64,000 bases of DNA. It comes from Chondrus crispus (Eukaryota > Rhodophyta > Florideophyceae > Gigartinales > Gigartinaceae). This document shows positions 55,602 to 64,000 of this stretch, piece by piece. A program made the position numbers and the translations under genes. Position 1 is the stretch's first letter, and the number at the start of each line of letters is the position of its first letter. The notes below the pieces were generated by a model. It was not told where the DNA came from and searched no databases. It saw only the letters and a program-made list of their open reading frames with translations. The stretch spans positions 38,192 through 102,191 of the forward strand of contig NW_005179101.1 of the NCBI RefSeq assembly GCF_000350225.1, written 5' to 3'.

Positions 55602-56199
55602 ATGTCATCCCAACCAGCGCAGGGTACGACCGCGGGGCGCCGCACGCAATCCTCGGAAGAGGTTCGGGCAGCGTACAACCAGCGCTTGGATGATCAAGTC
55701 ACGAAGGCGCTGAACGCGTTTCGGGTACGCATGCCCATTTCTTTGAACGGAGTCTTCATGACTTCAACAACATCCGCCGCCACTCGAGTAGGGTGAGGTG
55801 CCATGAGCGATGTCCAATTTCTGAGGTTAGATTCTCACCTTTCTTGTTTGCTGGTTTGGTCTCCATTTTTGGCAGGATGTGGTCAGCTGTTGTGAGATTC
55901 AAGACAAGGCTACCAATGCGCGGACCGATTTCCAGTCCCAGGTGGAAGTGGCGAACTTGGCAAAAGCGGCCGATGAGCTTCTGCGTTTGGTTTCGGAGTT
56001 GAAAATTGCCGTCATTGTGCAGGAGTTTCTAGAAAGGAATAGGGAATGCATGCTCATGCGCAATGTTTACGACCAAGAGACTCGCCACTCGTTGAATGAC
56101 ATGGGGGAGTTGCTCGGGAATGTGTCAAACGCACTCTCCAAACTGGAGAAACACTATTATGCGTCGACTACCCGGTGGGTGAGCAACGTCCCGGAGTAG
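55602..56199 (+). CDS. MED22: Mediator subunit 22, two exons
   Basis: The exons are 55602-55724 and 55876-56199, giving 148 residues. The intron at 55725-55875 (151 bases) is phase 0, starts GTACGC and ends TTTGGCAG. Joining them gives a MED22-like helical protein: YNQRLDDQVTKALNAF in exon 1, then TNARTDFQSQVEVANLAKAA and LLRLVSELKIAVIVQEF in exon 2. MED22 is part of the Mediator head, which links activators to RNA polymerase II. Length matches the family, about 120-200. The alternative of two separate short frames is less likely, because neither half alone covers the family core. Confidence 0.8.
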
Positions 56200-57598
56200 C
56201 CTTTGTACCTGGCTTGTATTATTAGTGGACGGCTGGCATGTCGGGCAGTTTACGCGGGACGCGTACATGGGAGATAGGTCAGGCCGTGAATCGTCGACGA
56301 GACCACATGTTATCATAGCGAATGCCAGAACGACAATTCTGAGCAAAATGAATATAGTGCGCCATGAATAGTGCCTCAGAACGATCGAGAGTCCTTGCTC
56401 TTCCGCTTCTCACGAAGAAGAGAACAGGAGATCGTTTCATTTTGGTAGATGGGGATGTGGCACCCAAGTAGCTACGAACGGATTGGAACGCTCCCCCTCG
56501 TCACGAGAGAAAGGGACACGAGGTGGTGGGTGTACAAAGCGGCACTGTGATGAGCGAAAAAACGTATTCCCCATCACGATGCCCTAGCGAGCCAGCTATT
56601 CTACTGGTCCAGCTATTGTTCACGTCGGTCCTCGGCATAAGGAGGATTGGGAGGGGATTTAAATATGATTGTGCCACACAATGTCTGCCGTCTGAAAGAA
56701 TGAAGACCTTTCTTCAGGTCAACAGTTCAAGAAGGGGGTGTAAGATGAGAGCCTCCAGGGCATAAAGCCCGTTTTGTGGTAAGAAACCCGTACCACGCTC
56801 CAAGTCCTGATGATACGTACGGGCCGGGCGAACTAAGGGCTTTTTCGAACCGGGAGCAGCTTAAAGAAATGAAGGGGCGTACCCTTGCACTATAAGCCCG
56901 GAAGATATTGCTGCTGCATATCCTTAATCACTTTGAACGGGAGCTATTACTCTGATGTGTCTGGGGCAGGCTAGCGGATCGCTCACAGATAGATGTAGGG
57001 TGTGACAATCTGCCAGGGAACGAGATAGTAGCTCGCGTAGCAGACGCATTTTATTGATCAGAAAGCCCCCCACCCTCAAGTTGTCTCTGCTATTTAGAGT
57101 TCAGCGTCATTCGCATTGTTTAGTTCAGTACGTACATCACTGATGAGAAGTACGGATTCACCATGTGGCCGGATGCACTGAAGCAAAACCTTCCATGTCG
57201 GTTTTCGTGTCGGTTATGCTATTAGTGCCAAAGGCAATACGGTCAGAATGAGAGAACCGCTCTCGCGTTGTGAGATACTGGCATGCATTTCAAAATGTAC
57301 TTTTATTTCGTTTCCAATCATGGTTATTTGACCGACACAACCAAACACACTCGTAGGCTGTATACGGTATCAACGCGCACTCCGTATATAGCTGAGGCCG
57401 CTGGCGACGCTTGCCGTAGAGCAACTTACCGTTTGCACCGGACTAAGATACACATGTGCGTACCTCTTGAGTTCATTCCTGACCTCGTCAAAGTGCGCGT
57501 CATCCTGATTGAAACGGTTCCGCCGTCCTGGTTCTTTGTCAATTGCATCGCGGTGTTTCACCACTAGTCTTCTTCACGTAAGGGCCAGCCACAGAAAG
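56200..57598. other. Spacer
   Basis: No gene is recognised in 1.4 kb. Open frames are short and compositionally random. No repeat shared with other parts of the window was noticed. Confidence 0.45.
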
Positions 57599-58615
57599 AT
57601 GGGCATCGAAAAACTTTTCAACAAGTGCCCTGTGCTCCCTGCTGAACCTACTATAAGCATTGCAAGATATCTGCGAAACATACGCCAGACGGTTCGTCAG
57701 GCAAACGAGGTCGAAGAGAAGGGTGAAACAGAGCGTGCTGCGCTGCTGCAGATCCGTATTTTGCAGCTAATCTGCAAGACGCTACCCACTCATCCAGAGT
57801 ACGAACTCGCTGAAAACCAATCCGTAGTGAAGGAGATGAGAAGCATTGCACACACGGGTTTTGCAAATGTGGAACGATTAGCAAACCTGTTGTCGGACGA
57901 CAGACATGTTGATCAGGAGTCAGAGAAAGAGCCTGTTACTCGACGCCGCTCCAGAGCTCAGCGCATCGAGATTGCGACGAGTCTTTTGGATCTCTTTGAG
58001 AAAATTGCTGTGGAACACACGGCGAATGGTTTGCGTACTATTGCGGTTCTGGGAGGTCGACCTGAACCACGACAGAATGGGGGCGACGGCACATCTGTAA
58101 GTTGTATATGTATTACCGCCTTGGTTATCCCTTCACAGATGCCGTCGTCGGATAAGTCCAGAATTCGATACGGGGCAGATATTACGGATCTACTTGACAA
58201 GAAGGGCTTGACACACATGGGCTTTATTGAAATGTGCCCAGACCTAGGCCGTGTAGCTCTCACCTCTTCTGTGATGCTTGCGCGGTTGCAGAAGAAGCAA
58301 CCTAGTGCCATTGGAGTTGTGATCGCTCCACAAGATACTACTAGAGTACAAGCCTTTTCAGTGAACGAGGGCTACGGTCTTGACTATTTGCTAGCGTGTG
58401 CGGAACGGAACATCACTCCCGCAGAAGAAGTGATTCCTCGCGGGCAGCCAGGGAAGGGGAAACCAATATGGTCAAAGGCACAAGAAGTAGAGCTTAGAAA
58501 CGAGAGCGAGCCAGCATTTAAGCTTTATGATTTACGACCCCTAGCTGCGGCAAGAGATGAGCACGATCGAAAGCAACAATTGTCTCATCAAAATGACGCA
58601 GATGACAAGTTGTGA
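57599..58615 (+). CDS. AMSH/STAMBP-like protein lacking JAMM metal ligands
   Basis: The 338-residue protein has the layout of AMSH, an endosomal K63-specific deubiquitinase. An N-terminal USP8-dimerisation/MIT-like helix bundle has ISIARYLRNIRQTVRQANEVEE and later ILQLICKTLPTHPEY. A C-terminal MPN-like domain holds GRPEPR, ITALVIPSQ, LTHMGFIEMCPDLG and FSVNEGYGLDYLLACAER. In active AMSH the zinc site is GWIHTHPTQTAFLSSVD. Here the corresponding stretch is GFIEMCPDLGRVALTSSVM, so both His and the Asp are gone, and the usual upstream Glu is not evident. It is therefore probably a non-catalytic ubiquitin or ESCRT adaptor. The start is the first ATG, 57599. Confidence 0.65.
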   Translation: MGIEKLFNKCPVLPAEPTISIARYLRNIRQTVRQANEVEEKGETERAALLQIRILQLICKTLPTHPEYELAENQSVVKEMRSIAHTGFANVERLANLLSDDRHVDQESEKEPVTRRRSRAQRIEIATSLLDLFEKIAVEHTANGLRTIAVLGGRPEPRQNGGDGTSVSCICITALVIPSQMPSSDKSRIRYGADITDLLDKKGLTHMGFIEMCPDLGRVALTSSVMLARLQKKQPSAIGVVIAPQDTTRVQAFSVNEGYGLDYLLACAERNITPAEEVIPRGQPGKGKPIWSKAQEVELRNESEPAFKLYDLRPLAAARDEHDRKQQLSHQNDADDKL

Positions 58616-58823
58616 ACGCGATGTAATTAGCAACACAAATAGCATAATGATCCTTGACACTTCCCATCCACATTCCCGCAGTTACCCCAATATCTTTTCG
58701 GACATGACCAAAACGGATATAATTTCACCCAGCATCCTCAAAACTCCTAGACGAGACAGCAACCCGACTGCAGCCACATTGCAAGATGATGCCCCATAAA
58801 ACCTACGATAACGGCACATACAA

Positions 58824-59987
58824 CTATCTTCTCTTGCGGCGTTTCTTCGACTTAGGTTTCGTAGTCTTCGTCGGGGCGCCATTACTTCGGAAACCGTCCG
58901 CCTCATCCAAAGTACTGGAGCTTGGTAGCACGTCGCTACTCGCCACAGTCTCACTCGGGACTGGTGTGATGGCAGCCTTTGCAAGCTCCGGTAACTGACT
59001 CCGAATATAAACAGTTTGTGCGGTGGACAGTAAGTTGTTGGTGACCCAATATACACCGAGTCCCGACGGTACATTGAGCGAAAACCACCCGATAAGCAGT
59101 GGCATGAACTTCAAAATCTTTGCGGTTTGTTGCTGCTGTGGGTCATCCGAGGGCGGCTGGATAAGCTTTTGCGAATAGAACTGGGACGCCACCAAGATTA
59201 CGGGGAGAATTAGGTAGCAGAGGGCGTCATGCCATCCGATAGGCGGGGCACCATTGACTAGCGGATAGAGCCATGTGTTGAGCCCCTGCCCCGTCTTGGA
59301 GACGGGCCCCTGCAAACTGGGCAACCAGAGGAATGACTCCTTCAACAAGTCGTCGCTGGCGAGGTTAAGCACGGAGCGATACAAAGCAATCCAGACCGGA
59401 ATCTGGGCCAGGACGGGCAGGCAGCCGGCGAGTGGGTTGATCTGCTCGTCCTTGTACAGCTGTGCGGTCATCTGATTGAGCACGGCTGGGTTGTCCTTGT
59501 AATCGGCCTGAATCTTTTTGAGGCGCGGCGAGAGGGCCTGCATCTTCATCGTAGATTCCATCTGCTTAAAATTGAGGGGAAACGTGACGGCCTTGATAAC
59601 GACGGTGAACATAATAATAGACAAGCCGTACGCGCCCGGCACGCCGGCCTTACTGAGGACGCCGTGCAACGACACGATGAGGCCTTCCACGACGCCGACG
59701 AACGAGTCCCACCAGCCGGACTTCTTCGCCTCGACGGCCGTCTCGGTGACGGCCTGGGCCGCGCCGCCCGTGGCGACGGCGGCGTCGGAGAGGAGCAGGG
59801 AGAAGGAGCGGACGGCGTCGGGGGAGAGCAGGTGCGAGGTGACGTGGTGCAGCGTGGACGGGTCGAGCGACATGAGCGGGGCGGGGCGCGGCGAGACGCG
59901 GCGCGTCGACGTGACGGACGCTCCCGTCGCGAAGGCGCTGCGCAGGGCCGGGCGGGCGAGCGGCGCGAGGCCGGAGAAGGCGAGCAT
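58824..59987 (-). CDS. ALB3: ALB3 thylakoid membrane insertase (YidC/Oxa1 family)
   Basis: ALB3 inserts light-harvesting and photosystem proteins into the thylakoid. The 387-residue protein has a 90-residue Ala/Ser/Arg-rich leader fitting a plastid transit peptide, then the five-helix YidC core. Signatures are AYGLSIIMFTVVIKAVTFPL, the substrate-groove Lys/Arg region, NPLAGCLPVLAQIPVWIALYRSV, and the final GLGVYWVTNNLLSTAQ. The tail ends in a basic stretch KPKSKKRRKRR; in plants the basic ALB3 tail binds cpSRP43. A mitochondrial OXA1 is less likely because of the plant-like WLPSLQGPV block. It is convergent with the AMSH-like gene (208 bases). Confidence 0.92.
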   Translation of the reverse strand: MLAFSGLAPLARPALRSAFATGASVTSTRRVSPRPAPLMSLDPSTLHHVTSHLLSPDAVRSFSLLLSDAAVATGGAAQAVTETAVEAKKSGWWDSFVGVVEGLIVSLHGVLSKAGVPGAYGLSIIMFTVVIKAVTFPLNFKQMESTMKMQALSPRLKKIQADYKDNPAVLNQMTAQLYKDEQINPLAGCLPVLAQIPVWIALYRSVLNLASDDLLKESFLWLPSLQGPVSKTGQGLNTWLYPLVNGAPPIGWHDALCYLILPVILVASQFYSQKLIQPPSDDPQQQQTAKILKFMPLLIGWFSLNVPSGLGVYWVTNNLLSTAQTVYIRSQLPELAKAAITPVPSETVASSDVLPSSSTLDEADGFRSNGAPTKTTKPKSKKRRKRR

Positions 59988-60481
59988 GGCGATGGAGGGA
60001 GATGGGGACGGGGTGGCGGGGTGGAGGAGGTGGGTTTTGACGAGAGGGGGGGGGGTTGATGATCTCGTACGGGCTCAAGAAGGGAGGCGGGAACAGGGGC
60101 AGGAATGGGGCCGCGCGAGACGAGGCCGTCGGATCTCCTGTGTGGGGTGGCGTCGGTTAAGGGGTGAAACGACACCCCCCTACAAAGCCGCTGCGGACGC
60201 CCTTGAGATACTACCCCTGGCCCGTCTATGATTCCGTGGACACGTGGCATGATCTTCCTACCCGCAATTGGGCTCCTGCTCGTGCTCCTTCTAGCGCTCC
60301 TTCTCACCAACTCGGCGTAAGTGGAGTAGAGGTGGAGGGAGTACGGAAGTGGAGGGAAGGCCGCCACTAATTCAACAAAGTCTCAATCGATGGACATGCT
60401 CCCTTCCGCCTCGCAGAAGAACAACATCTAGTACACTGTACCTCGCACAAGCCCACACTATAACCTACACCTGAGAGCCTA
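59988..60481. other. GC-rich intergenic region
   Basis: A G9 run lies near 60046. The stretch holds the ALB3 promoter side and the 3' end of the zinc transporter gene. No gene is seen. Confidence 0.45.
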
Positions 60482-61852
60482 CTACACATCGAGCAAGTCC
60501 TCTGTCGTCGCCACCTCTCCATACTCCACCTCTTCGCTGCTCATGTCCTCCACGCTGTCCTCCACCATGTGCCCCCTTCTTCTCACCTCGACGACGACTT
60601 CCTCCACGCCCACGCCCCGAAACACCTTCGTCACATCGCTCTGAATCCTCTCCACCTCCTCGAACGCCACCCCGCCCTCCTCCACGAACACCACCACGCT
60701 CCCGACGTACAACCCGCTCGTCACCGTCCACACGTGTGTCGCGCCCACCTCGCACACGCCTTCCACCTTAGCCACGCGCTTCACGACGTCCGTCTCCATC
60801 TGGATGTTCATCGGCGCCCCTTGCAACAACACGTTCACACTCTCCTTCGCAATCCCAAAATTCAGCACCACAATTAGCACCACGATCACCAGCGTCAGAA
60901 TCGGATCCAGCAGGCTCAGGCTCGGCCTGGCCCACATGAGAAAGCCCGCGAACAGCACCACCATATTCTCCACCGAGTCTGCAATCACGTGCGCGCGCAA
61001 CGCCCGGATGTTCAAGCTCGAGATGCCCCGCGTCAGCACGGCCGCCATGAAGATGTTGCAGGACAGGGTGATCGCCTCCGACAAAAACACGATCTTACCC
61101 TCGACATGGATCACTGCCTTGGTGCCGTACTGGATATGTACTAGCCGCTGTAACGCCTCGATGAACAGCTTGATGCACAGCAAAATAAGCGCCAGCACCG
61201 AAATCAACGCGCTCAGCACCTCCGCGCGCGCAAACCCGTAGCTGTATCTGGATGTGGGCGGCCGCGCCGCGACCACCACGGAGATAAGCGAGATCACGAC
61301 CGTCACGCCATCTAAGGCCGAGTGTAACGCCTCTACGCGCAGCACGGACGATTTTGCAATTATACCACCGACTAATTGCGCCGTGCACGCAGCGACTAAG
61401 ATAAAGAGCGCGATGGAGAGCGAGCGGGCGTCGGATTGGAAGCGAGATTCTAGACCATGTGAGTGTGGTAGATACCTTCGCCAGCCGTCGTGCGAGTGAT
61501 CGTGGCCGCAGCCGCCGTGCGTGTGGCTGTGGTCGTGGCTGTGGTCGTCCCCATGGCCGTGGTCGTGGTCGTAGTTCTGGCCGTGGTCGTGGTCGTGGTC
61601 GTGGCCGTGGTCATGGTCGTGGTCATGGTCGTGGTCATGGGCGTCATGAGGATGTTGGTGGGGGCGCTTTCGCAAGGGTGAGGCGTCCTTTCCGTCCTGG
61701 GCGTGGTGTTGTAGATGGTCATGCGCATCTGGGTGGGGGTGAGTGTAAGCGTGGGTGTGGTCGTGGGTGTCGCCGTGACATGGGGAGTGGTCGTCGTCAG
61801 CGGCGAGCTCAAAGTGTTCTCGGGCAACGTCAAACGGAACGGAGTCCGACAT
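60482..61852 (-). CDS. Cation diffusion facilitator (zinc transporter), His-rich
   Basis: The 456-residue protein belongs to the CDF/ZnT family, which exports zinc from the cytosol in exchange for protons. The first 125 residues are a His/Asp-rich leader with long runs of HD and GH pairs, a probable zinc sensor or buffer. Six hydrophobic segments follow. The zinc site is visible as HSALD in helix 2 and HVIAD in helix 5, both of the form HxxxD. A C-terminal cytosolic domain (about 335-430) has the usual alpha-beta pattern and contains HVWTVTSGLYVGSVVV. The N-terminal position of the His-rich region is unlike many ZnT proteins, which carry it between helices 4 and 5. Confidence 0.9.
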   Translation of the reverse strand: MSDSVPFDVAREHFELAADDDHSPCHGDTHDHTHAYTHPHPDAHDHLQHHAQDGKDASPLRKRPHQHPHDAHDHDHDHDHDHGHDHDHDHGQNYDHDHGHGDDHSHDHSHTHGGCGHDHSHDGWRRYLPHSHGLESRFQSDARSLSIALFILVAACTAQLVGGIIAKSSVLRVEALHSALDGVTVVISLISVVVAARPPTSRYSYGFARAEVLSALISVLALILLCIKLFIEALQRLVHIQYGTKAVIHVEGKIVFLSEAITLSCNIFMAAVLTRGISSLNIRALRAHVIADSVENMVVLFAGFLMWARPSLSLLDPILTLVIVVLIVVLNFGIAKESVNVLLQGAPMNIQMETDVVKRVAKVEGVCEVGATHVWTVTSGLYVGSVVVFVEEGGVAFEEVERIQSDVTKVFRGVGVEEVVVEVRRRGHMVEDSVEDMSSEEVEYGEVATTEDLLDV

Positions 61853-61990
61853 GGTGAGGGTGGGATGGGTACCGGTTGTGGCCGCCGGACGGGGTTGGTG
61901 CGCAGGTCATGAAACGAGGGAGGGGGAGGAGGAGAGATTCGACGGTGTTACCAAACGGGGACCGCCGTATAGGAGGTGGGAGGGCGCTGG

Positions 61991-62113
61991 TGGCAGTGGT
62001 AGGATACTGTAGAGCATTAGTACAGTACGCAAATGCTCTACCACTGCCACCGTCCACTACAGTATTGCTGTACAGTACCCAAGGGTACGCTGTACAGCAA
62101 TACTGTAGTGGAC
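61991..62113. repeat. Two adjacent inverted repeats (MITE-like)
   Basis: The first hairpin pairs TGGCAGTGGTAG (61991-62002) with 62038-62049 and has inner arms AGAGCATT/AATGCTCT. The second pairs a perfect 24-base arm (62052-62075, starting GTCCACTACAG) with 62090-62113 around GTACCCAAGGGTAC. Copies of TACTGTA/TACAGTA recur in both. No coding content. Confidence 0.75.
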
Positions 62114-63035
62114 GCATTACTGCGCCTGACTATCTGGGCGCATCTGTGGTGTTCCGCCGGTGACTGCGGCTTCAGGACGAACAGGACTGAAAACACATTA
62201 AAATAGCCGCCATGATTACTGTACCCCTCGAGGGGTAGTAGGGAACCTATCGTAGCCTTCTTTGGGCCTTCTTTGGGCGCTTCTGTCCCAGAGATTCTGG
62301 GACTGTAACGAGGCTCACTGTATGGTATGATATTCGCCGTTGTCATGTTGTCATGGTTAAACCAAACCTGTTGAACGGAGCCTTCTAGAAGGGGAGCAAG
62401 GCGTCGACTCTGCCAGTTGCATGGAAATGATGGACAACATCATTTCTCGCCCCTTCTCAAAACACTAGGCACTTTCTCCCTTTGACCATCGAAGGTGTAC
62501 CTTCGAAGGTACAGTACGTTTCGGGCAGCTCAAGATACCCGATCATCAATCTGCTCATCTCATCGCCACATCGTAGGGATAACCTTCTTCTTCAGGTTGC
62601 ACGCTACAGTAAAGCCGCGTAGGACTGGGAGGCGTTCGCGAACTATGATAATCCAGTACGCAAGTAGAATGAGAGCAACGATTTTTCGTCCTACACCTCT
62701 ATATTTTTAGGCGGAAATCAGCAATTGTCAATACTGTGGCGAGTGGTTGATATTGTCAGCCATCGTCATTGATCGCAGGGCAAACCTGTATTCAAACACA
62801 ACTTCATAGCTTGATGCTCTGCAAGAATGATGCGGCACGCCTGCGTCTCAACAACTTAGGACCTCGAAAAGTTTATGTTCAGTGCCTCATGACGTGAATC
62901 GAGCAATCTCTTCCTCTGCGCTCTCTACGAGTAGTAGCTCGGTTTTAACTCACATCCGCTAATCTCCTCTCCGACTTAAAAGACGGAAACCGTAGCCATA
63001 AATACCTCATCCTCCACTCTTGTTCGACTACGGTA
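62114..63035. other. Spacer between zinc transporter and Hsp90 genes
   Basis: About 0.9 kb with no recognised gene. A TTGGGCCTTC doublet near 62260 and a GAAGGTAC motif near 62500 are the only small repeats seen. Confidence 0.4.
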
Positions 63036-64000
63036 CTACAACTCATCATGGTCTTCAGAAGAATCCTCACTGTGGTCTTCAGAAGCAGGGTCTGCGCTAC
63101 TACTAGATGCCTCCTTCAAATTTGCGTCACCATCAGACTTCTCCTCCTCTGAGTCAGCCTTCTCCTCCTCTGAGTCAGCCTTCTCCTCCTCGGGGTACTC
63201 TTCCACTATAGGCGCACTCGGATCCACGCCAACACTCTCACCAATCCACTTGTACATTCTGTCTGCGTAGCTCTTGTAGTCACTGTCCCGCATTAAATAT
63301 CCGGATGCAACTAGCGCAGTGTCGTACACAAGATGCCCAAGCTCGGCTGCCCTTTCATCGTCCTCTCCGCTTTCTACAAGGCGTAGCATCTCTTTTGTGA
63401 TCGGATGGTGTGCATTAAGCTCCATAATCTTACTCTTTGGCGTCATGTATCCGAAACTGTCGGGGTCCGCGAATGCTTGCGCCCTCATAATTATTTCCAT
63501 TCTCGCCGAATAACCGTACTGGTCCGATGCCAACACACACACTGTATCACTGAGCCGGTTTGATAGTCTCACCTTGGAGACCTTGTCTCCCAACTTCTTC
63601 TTCAGGAATTTCGTCAGCGGCTTGTACATTTTCTTCAGAGCCTTGTTCTTCTCCTTCTCTTCTTTTTGATCTTTCTCACCAAATTTGAAGTTGTCTTTCG
63701 AAATTGACATGAACTTCGTGCCTTCGTAGTCAAGCAACTGCGTGATCATGTGCTCGTCAATGGCCTGTGTCAAATAGAGAACCTCATACCCTTTTTTGAT
63801 CAGTTTCTCGAGGAATGGACTATCCTTGACGGATTCGAGATCTGCACCAGAGTGATAATAGATCTGATCTTGATCTTCCTTCATGCGCTCCATGTATTGA
63901 TCGAGAGATGCCCAATCATTGGGGTCTTTGTTGTCAGTTTTCGAAGTGCGGAAGCGGAGGAGCTTCGCAAGTCGAGCTCTGTTTGCGCTATCTTCAATGA
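63036..64000 (-). CDS. HSP90B1: ER Hsp90 (endoplasmin/GRP94), C-terminal part
   Basis: The frame is open to the window edge, so the N-terminus and ATP-binding domain lie beyond 64000. The visible 320 residues cover the end of the middle domain (LLRFRTSKTDNKDPNDWASL, then ERMKEDQDQIYYHSG) and the C-terminal dimerisation domain (RLSNRLSDTVCVLASDQYG, then MERMK-like helices and PITKEMLRLVESG). The tail is acidic, with tandem ADSEEEK repeats, and ends HDEL, the ER retention signal. That ending marks it as the ER paralogue rather than the cytosolic (MEEVD) or plastid type. No damage is seen. Confidence 0.95.
   Translation of the reverse strand, partial: IEDSANRARLAKLLRFRTSKTDNKDPNDWASLDQYMERMKEDQDQIYYHSGADLESVKDSPFLEKLIKKGYEVLYLTQAIDEHMITQLLDYEGTKFMSISKDNFKFGEKDQKEEKEKNKALKKMYKPLTKFLKKKLGDKVSKVRLSNRLSDTVCVLASDQYGYSARMEIIMRAQAFADPDSFGYMTPKSKIMELNAHHPITKEMLRLVESGEDDERAAELGHLVYDTALVASGYLMRDSDYKSYADRMYKWIGESVGVDPSAPIVEEYPEEEKADSEEEKADSEEEKSDGDANLKEASSSSADPASEDHSEDSSEDHDEL

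Overview
This is a nuclear window from a photosynthetic eukaryote, most likely a red alga (inference, no search was run). The evidence is plastid-type genes (an ALB3/YidC insertase and a TAB2-like translation factor with a leader), an SRR1-like protein, an ER Hsp90 ending in HDEL, a proteasome ATPase and a Mediator subunit. Genes are compact and nearly all single-exon; only the MED22-like gene shows a convincing GT-AG intron. Large repeat-rich blocks separate small gene islands.

Gene island 1 (about 1.5-11 kb): RPT1, TAB2-like, a DUF4203/TMEM198-like membrane protein, FCF2-like rRNA processing factor, SRR1-like protein, argininosuccinate lyase and a small unknown protein. TAB2/TMEM198 and FCF2/SRR1 are divergent pairs sharing about 0.4 kb; SRR1 and argininosuccinate lyase converge with 78 bases between them. 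A MITE (450-897) and the end of an LTR (1-210) precede the island.

Repeat block (about 13.4-48.6 kb): a Tc1/mariner-like non-autonomous element (13434-15917); a large unclassified mobile-element-like unit (16583-38061); a pogo/Tc1-like transposon with perfect 24-base terminal repeats (38921-43481); and a broken hAT transposon gene (45298-48637). The unclassified unit has convergent genes. On + is a roughly 2,100-codon gene with a DDTD...GCD nuclease-like core and a C-terminal CXC cysteine motif. On - are a roughly 1,090-codon transposase-like gene with an SDNAGCY motif and a C2H2 finger, and a gene with an NPPF motif resembling the PCIF1 type of N6-adenine methyltransferase. A complete 10.3 kb Ty3/Gypsy chromovirus-like LTR element (23330-33645, 5-base target duplication AGTAT) sits inside the methyltransferase gene. 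That element carries an unexplained antisense reading frame (24085-26593) and, in gag, a further solo LTR. The pogo-like element holds four more solo LTRs, one nested in another; each is bounded by a 5-base duplication, which gives an insertion order.

Gene island 2 (about 48.9-64 kb): a broken lumazine synthase gene, a 41-residue secreted peptide gene with a TATA box, a kinase-like gene lacking key catalytic residues, BUD31-like, MED22, an AMSH-like gene that has lost the JAMM metal ligands, ALB3, a histidine-rich CDF zinc transporter, and the C-terminal third of an ER Hsp90 that runs off the window. Several premature stops across the window can be explained by single C-to-T or G-to-A changes.
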